This document shows positions 44,462 to 53,136 of a DNA stretch of 64,000 nucleotides, piece after piece. The notes under the pieces were generated by a model. That model saw only the letters and a list, made by a program, of their open reading frames with translations, was not told the origin of the DNA and ran no database searches. The DNA comes from Streptomyces populi (GTDB taxonomy: Bacteria; Actinomycetota; Actinomycetes; Streptomycetales; Streptomycetaceae), in assembly GCF_002911015.1 (NCBI RefSeq), contig NZ_KZ626853.1, positions 1 through 64,000 on the forward strand, written 5' to 3'. The translations under genes were made by a program, and so were the position numbers. Every line of letters starts with the position of its first letter. The stretch's first letter is position 1.

Positions 44462-45127
44462 ATGACTGACGCGAGCACGGGGCCGGACGGCCCCGAAACC
44501 GGAGTGGACGCGGTCGTACTGGACGCCAAGGGGCTGCGCGCCCTGGCGCATCCGGTACGGGTGCAACTGGTGAGCCTGCTGCGGAGGTACGGCCCGTCGA
44601 CCGCGACCCGTCTCGCGGAGCGGCTCGGCGTGAACTCCGGTACGGCCAGCTACCACCTGCGCCAGCTCGGCGCCGCGGGCTTCGTCGAGGAGGACGCGGA
44701 ACGCGGCAACGCGCGGGAGCGCTGGTGGCGTTCGGTGCACCAGATCACGGAGCTCGACGCCCCGGAGCTGGCCGACCGGGAGCCCGAGGCCGCGCTCGCC
44801 TACCTGCAGTCCGTCGTGGCGGCCTACACCCTTCGCGTGCAACGGGCGGTCAACGAGTTGCAGACGATGCCCCGCGCCTGGCGGGACTGCTTCGACATGA
44901 GCGACCTGCCCCTGCGCCTCACACCCGAGGAGGCCACCGCGCTGGGCCAGGAGCTCAGGGCGGTCCTCTCCCGCTATCGCAGGGACACGCCCGAGGCGGC
45001 GGCGACGGCCCCCCGGGGAGCCGAGCGGGTCGCCGTCATCACGCACCTCCTGCCCGAACCGGACACGCCCGCCCCGCCGGACGCCCGTTCCGGTCCCGGT
45101 GGGGCGACAGGGACGGAGCCGTCGTGA
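44462..45127 (+). CDS. ArsR-like winged-helix transcriptional regulator
   Basis: A 221-aa regulator with an N-terminal winged helix (LAHPVRVQLVSLLRRYGPST, then LAERLGVNSGTASYHLRQLG, about 25-75) and a helical C-terminal domain with a Pro-rich tail. No metal-binding cysteines are seen, so it is not a metal sensor. ATG 44462 is favoured over ATG 44450 because the -10 element covers the latter and the transcript would be leaderless. The stop overlaps the MFS start (GTGA), suggesting it controls that pump. Confidence 0.85.
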   Translation: MTDASTGPDGPETGVDAVVLDAKGLRALAHPVRVQLVSLLRRYGPSTATRLAERLGVNSGTASYHLRQLGAAGFVEEDAERGNARERWWRSVHQITELDAPELADREPEAALAYLQSVVAAYTLRVQRAVNELQTMPRAWRDCFDMSDLPLRLTPEEATALGQELRAVLSRYRRDTPEAAATAPRGAERVAVITHLLPEPDTPAPPDARSGPGGATGTEPS

Positions 45128-46425
45128 GGGGCGACGGGCCGCCCGTCCCGGACGGCGACGGCATACCCGGCAAGCGGTCCGTGCGGCCGCTGGGCGGGGT
45201 CCTGGCGGCCGTCGCCGTGTCGCAGACCGGTACGCGGATCTCGGCCGTCGCGCTGCCCTGGTTCGTGCTGGTCACGACCGGCAGCGCCACCCGGACCGGA
45301 CTGATCGCGTTCTGCGAGATGGCCCCCTACGTGGTGGTCAAAGCGTTCACCGGGCCCCTGGTGGACCGGATCGGGCCGCGGGCCGTCTCCTGGACCACCG
45401 ATCTGGCGAGCGCGACCGCCGCGGCCCTGATCCCGCTGCTCCACGCCCTGGACCTGCTCTCCTTTCCGCTCCTGTCGGCCCTGGTCGCGCTGATCGGCGC
45501 GGCCCGCGGTCCCGGCGACCTGGCCAAGGAGGTGATGGTCCCGGAAGCCGCCGAGCGCGGCTCGGTGCCGCTGGAGCGGGCCACCGGCCTGTGCGGCGTG
45601 ACCGAACGGCTCGCCTCCACCATCGGCCCGGCGGCCGGCGGCGCCCTGGTCGCGCTGCTCGGCCCCCTGACGGGACTCGTCGTCGACGCGGGCTGCTTCG
45701 CCCTCGGATCGGTGATCGTCGCGGTGGTGCTGCCCCGCGGGACGGGGCGTGCGGTCGGGGAAGCCCCCTTGCCGGCCGGGGAGACGGAGCCGGGGTACTG
45801 GCGACGGTTCGGCGAGGGATTCACCTTCCTGCGCGGCGAACCGCTGCTGCTGACCGTCATCGTCATGATCGCGGTCACCAACCTGCTGGACGCCGGGTTC
45901 GGCACGGTGCTCATGCCCGTCTGGGCCAGGGAGTCCGGCAACGGACCGACCGCGATCGGTCTGATGGGCAGTGCCTTCGGAGCGGCGGCGGTCGCGGGGA
46001 GCCTGATCGCCGCGGTGGCCGCCCACCGGCTGCGGCGCCGTGCGGTGTTCTTCTCCGGGTTCCTGCTGGCCGGGGCGCCGAGATTCCTGGTCCTCGCCTG
46101 CGACGCGCCGATGTGGGCGGTGCCGGCCGTGTTCGCCGTGGGCGGGTTCGGTGCGGGCTTCCTGAACCCGGTGCTGGGGGCCGTCCTCTTCGAGCGGGTG
46201 CCGCGCCGGATGCTGGGCCGGGTCAACGCCCTCGGCGACTCGCTGGCCTGGGCCGGTATCCCGCTCGGCGGACTGGTCGCCGGGGCGGCGGTGGCCTCCG
46301 CCGGACTCGCTCCGGTGCTCCTCGCCGGCGGGGCCGTGTACTTCCTCACCACGAACCTGACCGGGCTGCGGCCGGAGTGGCGCGAGATGGACCGCCCGGG
46401 CGGGCGGGTCCCGGGACCTGCCTGA
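45124..46425 (+). CDS. Major facilitator superfamily transporter
   Basis: A 433-aa membrane protein with 10-12 hydrophobic segments. The layout (SQTGTRISAVALPWFVLVTT and later YWRRFGEGFTFLRGEPLL) is that of the MefA/EntS-like MFS-3 group of macrolide or siderophore exporters. It overlaps the regulator gene by four bases. A drug- or metabolite-efflux role under control of that regulator is likely, with unknown substrate. Confidence 0.88.
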   Translation: MRGDGPPVPDGDGIPGKRSVRPLGGVLAAVAVSQTGTRISAVALPWFVLVTTGSATRTGLIAFCEMAPYVVVKAFTGPLVDRIGPRAVSWTTDLASATAAALIPLLHALDLLSFPLLSALVALIGAARGPGDLAKEVMVPEAAERGSVPLERATGLCGVTERLASTIGPAAGGALVALLGPLTGLVVDAGCFALGSVIVAVVLPRGTGRAVGEAPLPAGETEPGYWRRFGEGFTFLRGEPLLLTVIVMIAVTNLLDAGFGTVLMPVWARESGNGPTAIGLMGSAFGAAAVAGSLIAAVAAHRLRRRAVFFSGFLLAGAPRFLVLACDAPMWAVPAVFAVGGFGAGFLNPVLGAVLFERVPRRMLGRVNALGDSLAWAGIPLGGLVAGAAVASAGLAPVLLAGGAVYFLTTNLTGLRPEWREMDRPGGRVPGPA

Positions 46426-46569
46426 CGGTCCCCGTCCGCCCGGGACGACGCGGCTCCGGGACGGGACGGGCGATCCGGTGGTCCGCACGCCGGTCCGGGT
46501 GCCGTACGCGGCCCCGTGACGTCGTGCTTCGCCGCGTCGATGTCAGTGCCGTTGGCTACCGTGCGTCTC

Positions 46570-46929
46570 ATGCCGGATGCCGAAGACGTACGCCGTATCG
46601 CCCTTTCCCTGCCGGACACGACGGAGAAGACCGCCTGGAGCATGCCCACCTTCCGGGTCGCGGGAAAGATGTTCGCCACGCTGCCCGAGGAGGAGACCTC
46701 CATCGCCGTGCGGTGCCCGAAGGAGGAGCGCGACGAACTGGTCCTGGCCGAACCGGAGAAGTTCTGGATCGCGGGCCACGAGGCGGGTTTCGCCTGGGTC
46801 AGGGCCCGGCTCGCCGCCCTGGAGGACGACGACGAACTGCGCGCCATCCTCGCCGACTCCTGGCGCCAGGCGGCCCCGCCCCGACTCATCGACGCCCACC
46901 CCGAGTTGGGCCCGCCGTCCGCCGACTGA
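46570..46929 (+). CDS. MmcQ/YjbR family DNA-binding-like protein
   Basis: A 119-aa CyaY-like fold protein. It has the family pattern LPDTTEKTAWSMPTFRVAGK at the start and FWIAGHEAGFAWVRARLAAL in the middle. The family is widespread and its molecular role is unclear. ATG 46570 is used; GTG 46561 in the same frame is possible. Confidence 0.85.
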   Translation: MPDAEDVRRIALSLPDTTEKTAWSMPTFRVAGKMFATLPEEETSIAVRCPKEERDELVLAEPEKFWIAGHEAGFAWVRARLAALEDDDELRAILADSWRQAAPPRLIDAHPELGPPSAD

Positions 46930-47063
46930 AACACCTCCTGAGCCGCCGGCGCCCCGTGGCATGATCCGGACCCGGATCCGCAGTGATCCGGGAACGGGGA
47001 GCGAGGCGCGGAGCGGGCGGCTTCGTGGGGGAGCCGCCGGGACAGGGGAGGGGCACGAACGGG

Positions 47064-48650
47064 ATGACCGTGACGTCGTCGGACGAGCAGCCACCGGACG
47101 GAGAACCGTCGGACCGTACGGCCGGGAGCCCCACGACGGACGAGTGCGCCGCGGGCGGCGGTCCGGCGGGCGGCGGGCACGGACGGGGCCGCTCCGGCCG
47201 CGAGGGCCACGAACGCGACGACCCGGCGGACGAGTGTGCCGCGGGCGGCGGGGGCCGGGTCGCGGACGGCGGCTTCGCCGGGGGCACCCCGGCCGCGCGC
47301 CGCGGCGGGCCGCCGGGCCCGGACCCCGCCCGCCCGGGCCCCGTCGCCGAGCGGGCGCCCCGGCCCGTCTGGTCGCGGGACTTCGCCCTGTTCTTCGTCG
47401 CGCGCGCCCTCGCCCGGCTCGGCGAGACCATGCTGCCGGTGGCTCTCGCCGCGGGACTGCTGCGGTACGGGTACGGAGTCGGGGCCGTCGGCCTCGCCAT
47501 GGCCGCGTCGGCCGCCCCCTTCGCCGGACTGGTCGTCTTCGGCGGAGTGATCGCCGACCGGTTCAGCACCCGGAGGCTGATGATCGGCGCCGACCTCGTG
47601 CGGCTCGTGGCCCAGTCGATCGCCGCCGCCCTCTTCTTCGCCGGCCACGTGGTCCTCTGGCAGATCTGCGTGATCGGCGCGGTCAACGGCGTGGCCGGTG
47701 CCGTCTTCCAGCCCGGCGTCGCCAGCACCGTGCCGCGTCTGGCCTCCGACATACAGGGGGCCAACGGCGCCATCCGGATCGCCGAGTCCGCCGCCCAGCT
47801 CGCCGGCCCCGCCCTGGCGGGACTGCTGGTCGCGTTCGCCTCCGCCGGAGGGGTCTTCGTGGCCCACGCCGGCACCTTCGCGCTGAGCGCCCTGTGCCTC
47901 CTGCTGCTCCGCCTGCCCCCGGCCGCCCCGGGAAGCCGGAACCACGGCGGCGGCTTCAGGGCCGACCTCGTCGAAGGGTGGCGGGAGTTCAGGTCCCGCA
48001 CGTGGCTGTGGGCTGTCATCGTGATCTGGTGCGTCTACATGATCTCCGTCTGGGGCCCGACCGTCCCCCTGGTCGCGACCGAGGTGGTGCAGCAGCACGG
48101 CCCGCGCGCCTACGGCCTGGTCAACTCCGCCCTCGGCGCGGGCACGGTCGTCGGCGGGCTCGCCGCGCTGCGCCTGCGTCCGCGTCGCATGCTGCGCGCC
48201 GGTTCCGTCGCCCTGGTGGCCTTCGCCTGCTTCCCCGCGTCCGTGGGCGCGGGGCTCGGCGTGGCCGCCGTGTCGGCGGCCGCGGTGATCGCCGGAGCGG
48301 GCACGTCGTTCTGGGGCGTGATGTGGGCGACCAGCGTGCAGACGCAGGTCGCGCCCGACGTCCTCAACCGCATCCACGCCTACGACGTCGCGGGCTCCCT
48401 GACGATGATGCCCGTCGGCCAGGCGCTCGCGGGGCCCGCCGCCTCGGCCCTCGGCGCCGACAACGTCCTCCTCGTGGCCGGGGTCATGTCCCTCGTCGTC
48501 TCCGGGGCCCTGCTCTCGGTGCCCGCGGTACGCGACCTGGTGCGGGCCGACGGCCCCGCGCCCCTGTCGCGGAACACCGCCGGCGCACCGCTCGGACGGG
48601 CCCGTCGGCCGCCCGGGCCGCGTAAAACGGGTGCGCGACCACCGGTGTGA
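47064..48650 (+). CDS. MFS transporter with Gly/Glu-rich N-terminal extension
   Basis: A 528-aa exporter of the MFS-3 type. Residues 1-100 form a hydrophilic, Gly-rich extension carrying a direct repeat (DECAAGGG twice, about 30 residues apart). The first membrane segment begins near WSRDFALFFVARALARLGET. A GGGGAGGGG site lies before ATG 47064. The extension might be removed from translation if a downstream start is used, but no good one was found. Substrate unknown. Confidence 0.82.
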   Translation: MTVTSSDEQPPDGEPSDRTAGSPTTDECAAGGGPAGGGHGRGRSGREGHERDDPADECAAGGGGRVADGGFAGGTPAARRGGPPGPDPARPGPVAERAPRPVWSRDFALFFVARALARLGETMLPVALAAGLLRYGYGVGAVGLAMAASAAPFAGLVVFGGVIADRFSTRRLMIGADLVRLVAQSIAAALFFAGHVVLWQICVIGAVNGVAGAVFQPGVASTVPRLASDIQGANGAIRIAESAAQLAGPALAGLLVAFASAGGVFVAHAGTFALSALCLLLLRLPPAAPGSRNHGGGFRADLVEGWREFRSRTWLWAVIVIWCVYMISVWGPTVPLVATEVVQQHGPRAYGLVNSALGAGTVVGGLAALRLRPRRMLRAGSVALVAFACFPASVGAGLGVAAVSAAAVIAGAGTSFWGVMWATSVQTQVAPDVLNRIHAYDVAGSLTMMPVGQALAGPAASALGADNVLLVAGVMSLVVSGALLSVPAVRDLVRADGPAPLSRNTAGAPLGRARRPPGPRKTGARPPV

Positions 48651-48707
48651 GTGCGGTATTGTTTCCGTGCGCGTCCAGCCAGGGGAAACCCCAGGTCAGA
48701 CGGGCAC

Positions 48708-48781
<74 letters not shown>

Positions 48782-48810
48782 CTGGAGTCTTCTCCGTAGT
48801 CGCAGGTCCG

Positions 48811-48840
48811 AGGCCGTCCTCTCATCCGAGAGGGCGGCCT
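48811..48840 (+). terminator. Terminator of the first tRNA-Pro gene
   Basis: A stem of 13 pairs (including one G-U) with GGCCGTCCTCTC at 48812-48823 and GAGAGGGCGGCC at 48828-48839, ATCC loop. It is also the last element before the convergent minus-strand gene. Confidence 0.75.
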
Positions 48841-48875
48841 TCGGCGTTCTCCGGGTCTTCTCGGATCCGCGCTTC

Positions 48876-51023
48876 CTACGGTGTCCCCGCCCCGACGGGC
48901 GCGTGCCGCTCCGGCATCGACGGCGGTGACGACGGGACGAGGTCCTGTTCGGCCCAGATCGCCTTGCCCCGCCTGTCCCCCCGGACGCCCCAGCGGCGGG
49001 TGAGCTGTGCGGTGATGAAGAGCCCGCGCCCGTGCTCGTCCGTGTCCAGGGCCCGGCGCAGGTGCGGGGCGGTGCTGCTGTCGTCGGCGACTTCACAGGT
49101 GAGGGTGTCACCGAGGATCAGGCGCAGCCGGATCGTGCCCTTGGCGTACCGGACGGCGTTGGTCACCAGCTCGCTGACGATGAGCGCGGTGTTGTCGACG
49201 AGGTCGGCGTCGACGCCCCAGCGGGTCAGTTGGTCGGTCGCGGCCTTGCGCGCCATGGACACGATCGCGGGGTCGTTGGGGAAGGTCCAGGTGTTGGTCT
49301 GCTCCGGACCGAGGGCGCGGGTGCGGGCCAGGAGCAGGAAGGCGTCGTGGCCGAGCCGGTCGGGGCCCAGGTCGAGGGCGAGCGAGTCGCACAGCGACTG
49401 GAGGGAGAGGCCGGGTGCGGCCTCGGCGATCCGGCTCGGCAGCGACTGTGCCATGACCGGCTCGGCCAGGAGGGCGGTGTTGTAGAGCAGCAGGGTGCTG
49501 CCCGTCGGCAGGGCGCGTTCGGTCGACCGGTACTGGGCGATGTCCTGGCCCAGCGGGGGGCCGGGGGCGACGTCGAGGGTTTCGACGTCCCCGCCCGGAT
49601 GTACCAGGAAGGGTGCCGGGTGCCCCGCGCTCGCTGCCGTGCACAGACGGGTGACCGGGTCGTAGACGACGTAGAGACAGCTCGCCGGGGAGGTGTCGGG
49701 CGATGGGAGGCCGGGGGAGCCGGACGGGAACGGCTGGGGGCGGCTGGTGAGATCGTGCAGGCGCTCCAGGATCTCGTCGGGCGGCAGGTCGAGGTCGGAC
49801 AGGGCTTCGATCGCGGCCCGCAGTTCGCCCATGGCCACGGGGTCGGCGTCGTCCGCTTCCGCGGCCGCGTCCCCGGCGACGAGCGCGATCCTGGCGCCGG
49901 ACAGGGGGATGACGTCGAACCACGCGCCGCCCGTCCCGGCGGGCAGGTAGGTGTGGGCGAGGTCGACCGCGGCGGCTCCGGGCGTCTCGGGATGAGCGAG
50001 CCGGCCGGTGAGGATGCGGGCCGTGGAGCGCTCGCGTCCGTACTGGCGGGCGTTGTCCAGGCAGAGCGCGGCATGGGTGATGAGCTGTTCCGCCAGGACC
50101 AGGTCCTTGTCGTCGAACGGGGTCGGATTGCGCCACCGGTAGAAACAGGCGAGTCCGAGCACCAGACCACGGGCCCGGATGGGGACGAGCAGCATCGAGT
50201 GCACCCCGGCGGCCAGGATCCGGGCATCGCGCCGCCGGTCGGGGTCGAGCCAGGAGGTGTCCGGGCCCAGCCGGCCGATCAGCCTGGGCGCCAGGGTGTC
50301 CAGGGCCGCCCGGTAGGGCGTGGCGGGCGGATAGGTGGTGACCTCGCCGACCCTGGGTACGCCCTGGTACTCGGTACCGGCCGCGGAGCGGAATCCCGCA
50401 CGCCGCAGGACAGCCCCCTGGTCGCGGGACTCCGGCGTGGGCGCGTGGCCCCGTACGACGGTGTCGTAGACGTCGACGGTCACGGTGTCGGCCAGACGGG
50501 GGACGGCGAGGTCGCCGAACTCCGCGGCGGTGCGGAACACGTCCAGAGTGGTACCGACCCGGGTGGCCGCTTCGTTCAGCAGCCGCAGGTCCGCCTCGGC
50601 CCGTACGCGGGCGGTGACGTCGGTCAGCGCGGCGGCGACCCCGAGGACGGTTCCGTCGGTGCCCTGGAGCCGGAGAACGGTGGCCGAGGTGACCACCTCG
50701 ACGGTGGGCTCGCGCCGGCTGCGGAGCCGGACGGCCAGGTCGAACACGGGTCTGCCGGACTCCAGCACCCGCCGGGCGGTCCGCTCGACGGAGCCGCGGT
50801 CGGAGATGTCGAAGGCCCGGAGTATCTCGGACAGGGAGCACCCGACCATGCGGTCGACAGGGAAGTCGCGCATCATGCGCGCGGCGGTGTTCACCCGTAC
50901 GAGCCGCAGGTGCCGGTCGTAGATGTGCAGACCGGCCGGAGAGCGGGAGAACAGCGCGTCCAGGAGCGCGTCCTCCAGCTCCTCGTCCGCGGAGCCTGCC
51001 TTCGAACCGTATCCATCCGTCAC
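48876..51023 (-). CDS. PAS-GAF-SpoIIE-like-HATPase regulatory protein with degenerate phosphatase site
   Basis: A 715-aa cytosolic signalling protein. Order: PAS domain (about 20-140), GAF (about 160-325), SpoIIE/PP2C-like domain (about 345-570), RsbW-like ATPase (about 590-700, with SELVTNAVRYA and HGRGLFI). The phosphatase part lacks metal ligands: GGAWFD has Ala at 367 where GGDWYD is normal, and the usual YTDGL reads YNTALL (T516). D385 and D560 remain. It is therefore probably a pseudophosphatase. GTG 51023 has a GAGGTG site. Divergent from the ABC gene at 51247. Confidence 0.87.
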   Translation of the reverse strand: MTDGYGSKAGSADEELEDALLDALFSRSPAGLHIYDRHLRLVRVNTAARMMRDFPVDRMVGCSLSEILRAFDISDRGSVERTARRVLESGRPVFDLAVRLRSRREPTVEVVTSATVLRLQGTDGTVLGVAAALTDVTARVRAEADLRLLNEAATRVGTTLDVFRTAAEFGDLAVPRLADTVTVDVYDTVVRGHAPTPESRDQGAVLRRAGFRSAAGTEYQGVPRVGEVTTYPPATPYRAALDTLAPRLIGRLGPDTSWLDPDRRRDARILAAGVHSMLLVPIRARGLVLGLACFYRWRNPTPFDDKDLVLAEQLITHAALCLDNARQYGRERSTARILTGRLAHPETPGAAAVDLAHTYLPAGTGGAWFDVIPLSGARIALVAGDAAAEADDADPVAMGELRAAIEALSDLDLPPDEILERLHDLTSRPQPFPSGSPGLPSPDTSPASCLYVVYDPVTRLCTAASAGHPAPFLVHPGGDVETLDVAPGPPLGQDIAQYRSTERALPTGSTLLLYNTALLAEPVMAQSLPSRIAEAAPGLSLQSLCDSLALDLGPDRLGHDAFLLLARTRALGPEQTNTWTFPNDPAIVSMARKAATDQLTRWGVDADLVDNTALIVSELVTNAVRYAKGTIRLRLILGDTLTCEVADDSSTAPHLRRALDTDEHGRGLFITAQLTRRWGVRGDRRGKAIWAEQDLVPSSPPSMPERHAPVGAGTP

Positions 51024-51246
51024 GACGGAACACCTCGATGAGTCGGTAACGTCCGTCGCACCGATCCAACCCCCGCAGGCGGGCTCCTGCCACCGGAGCG
51101 GGGCCGCCGGTGGCCGAGAAAAACGCTTGGACCGCGTGGCCGTCGTCACGGGACGATGTCATTCCTGGCCCGCCATATCCGGACATCGACGTCCTGGTGA
51201 ACCACGGACGGCGCGGCGGGCCGCCGTACGACGACACAGGGCTGTG

Positions 51247-53064
51247 ATGGCATCTCCTGAATCGCGCAAGGCATTGCCGGGCAGGGGCCCGGTGCTCCTC
51301 GCACTTCGTTATTACGGAAGGGAGCTGCGCAGACTCCGGTGGCTGACCGTGACCGGCATGCTGATGCCGGCGCTGGGCAACACCGGCATCAGCTACGTCG
51401 CGCCGCTCGTCGTCGCGAAGCTCGTCGGCCGTATCGCGGCCGACGGCAGCGGTGTCTCCGCCGGTGACGCCCTGCCGTACGTCCTCGCCTTCGGCGGCGT
51501 CCTGCTCCTCGCGGAGGCGTTCTGGCGTCTCGGTCTGCACTGCCTGAACCGCCTGGACGCACTCGGCATCGAGCGGCTGTACGTGATCGGCATGGACGAA
51601 CTGTTCGCCAAGGACGCCTCGTTCTTCCACGACAACTTCGCCGGCTCGCTGACCAAACGGGTGCTGAGCTTCGCCTCCCGGTTCGAGGAGTTCGTCGACA
51701 CGATGACGTTCCAGGTCATCGGCAGCCTCGTGCCGCTCGTCTTCGGGTCGGTGGTGCTGTGGCGCTACGAACCGCTGCTCGTCGTCGGACTCCTGGTGAT
51801 GATCGCCGTGACGGCGGTGTGCGTGGTGCCGCTCATCCGCCGCCGCCAGGCGCTCGTCGACCAGCGGGAGGAGGCGATCGCCCGGGTCTCGGGCCATGTC
51901 GCGGACAGCCTGATGAACATGGACACCGTCCGGGCCTTCGCCGCCGAGGAGCGCGAGGCGGCGGAGCACCGCTCCCGGGTCGCGGCGTCGCGGCGGCTGA
52001 CCCTGCGGTCGTGGGACTACGGCAACCTGCGCATCGACACGCTCGTCGCGCCGATGTCCGTCCTGACCAACGCGCTCGGCCTGCTGCTCGCGATCACGCT
52101 CGGCGGGGGCGGGCACGGTGTGGAGGCGGTCGTGGTCGCCTTCACGTACTACGCCAACGCGACCCGGATCATGTTCGAGTTCAACCAGATCTACCGGCGA
52201 CTGGAAAGCGCGATGACGGAGGCGGCCCAGTTCACCGAGCTGCTGATGACACCGCCGACCGTGCTGGACCCCGTCGCTCCGGAGCCGCTGCGGCCCCGCG
52301 CCGCCGACGTCCGCTTCGAACGGGTGACCTTCACCCACGGCGGCGCGAAGCCGCTCTTCACCGGGCTCGAACTGGCCGTCCCCAGCGGAGCGAAGATCGG
52401 TCTGGTCGGCCGGTCGGGCGGGGGGAAGACCACGCTCACCCGGCTGCTGCTGCGGATGACGGACATCGACGGCGGCCGCATCCTGATCGGCGGCCAGGAC
52501 ATCAGCAGGCTGCGCCAGGCCGACCTGCGCAGCCTGATCGCCTACGTGCCGCAGGACCCGGCGATGTTCCACCGCACGCTGCGGGACAACATCGCCTTCG
52601 CCCGTCCGGACGCCACCGAGGCGGAGATCCGCCGCGCGGCCGAGGCGGCCCACGTGACGGAGTTCGCCGACGCGCTGCCGGACGGTTTCGCGACCATGGT
52701 CGGAGAGCGTGGCATCAAGCTGTCCGGCGGCCAGCGCCAGCGGGTCGCCCTCGCCCGCGCGATCCTGCGCGACGCGCCGATCCTGCTGCTCGACGAGGCG
52801 ACCAGCGCCCTGGACTCCGAGAGCGAGATCCTCGTCCAGGAGGCGCTGTGGCGGCTCATGGAGAGACGTACGGCGCTCGTGGTGGCGCACCGGCTGAGCA
52901 CGGTCGCCGGCATGGACCGGCTCGTCGTCCTCGACCGCGGGAAGATCGTCGAACAGGGCACGCACCAGGAGCTGCTCGCGTCGGAGGGTGCCTACGCGAA
53001 GCTGTGGCGCCACCAGTCCGGCGGCTTCATCGACGACAGCCCGGCCCCGGCCGACCGGCACTGA
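51247..53064 (+). CDS. ABC exporter half-transporter (fused membrane and ATPase domains)
   Basis: A 605-aa type IV ABC exporter. Six membrane segments in the first 320 residues are followed by an ATPase domain with GRSGGGKTT, the signature LSGGQRQRVALARA and Walker B ILLLDEATSALD. It has no second half gene nearby, so it probably works as a homodimer. Substrate is unknown (peptide, lipid or drug). The convergent kinase gene starts on the other strand after a shared terminator. Confidence 0.92.
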   Translation: MASPESRKALPGRGPVLLALRYYGRELRRLRWLTVTGMLMPALGNTGISYVAPLVVAKLVGRIAADGSGVSAGDALPYVLAFGGVLLLAEAFWRLGLHCLNRLDALGIERLYVIGMDELFAKDASFFHDNFAGSLTKRVLSFASRFEEFVDTMTFQVIGSLVPLVFGSVVLWRYEPLLVVGLLVMIAVTAVCVVPLIRRRQALVDQREEAIARVSGHVADSLMNMDTVRAFAAEEREAAEHRSRVAASRRLTLRSWDYGNLRIDTLVAPMSVLTNALGLLLAITLGGGGHGVEAVVVAFTYYANATRIMFEFNQIYRRLESAMTEAAQFTELLMTPPTVLDPVAPEPLRPRAADVRFERVTFTHGGAKPLFTGLELAVPSGAKIGLVGRSGGGKTTLTRLLLRMTDIDGGRILIGGQDISRLRQADLRSLIAYVPQDPAMFHRTLRDNIAFARPDATEAEIRRAAEAAHVTEFADALPDGFATMVGERGIKLSGGQRQRVALARAILRDAPILLLDEATSALDSESEILVQEALWRLMERRTALVVAHRLSTVAGMDRLVVLDRGKIVEQGTHQELLASEGAYAKLWRHQSGGFIDDSPAPADRH

Positions 53065-53073
53065 GCACGAACG

Positions 53074-53095
53074 GGCCCGGAACCGGGTCCGGGCC
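53074..53095. terminator. Bidirectional terminator between ABC exporter and kinase genes
   Basis: GGCCCGGA (53074-53081) pairs perfectly with TCCGGGCC (53088-53095) across a six-base loop, between convergent genes and 10 bases after the ABC gene's stop codon. Confidence 0.65.
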
Positions 53096-53136
53096 GCGCG
53101 CGGGGGCGGGACGACGGCGCCCGGGTGCGAGGCGGG

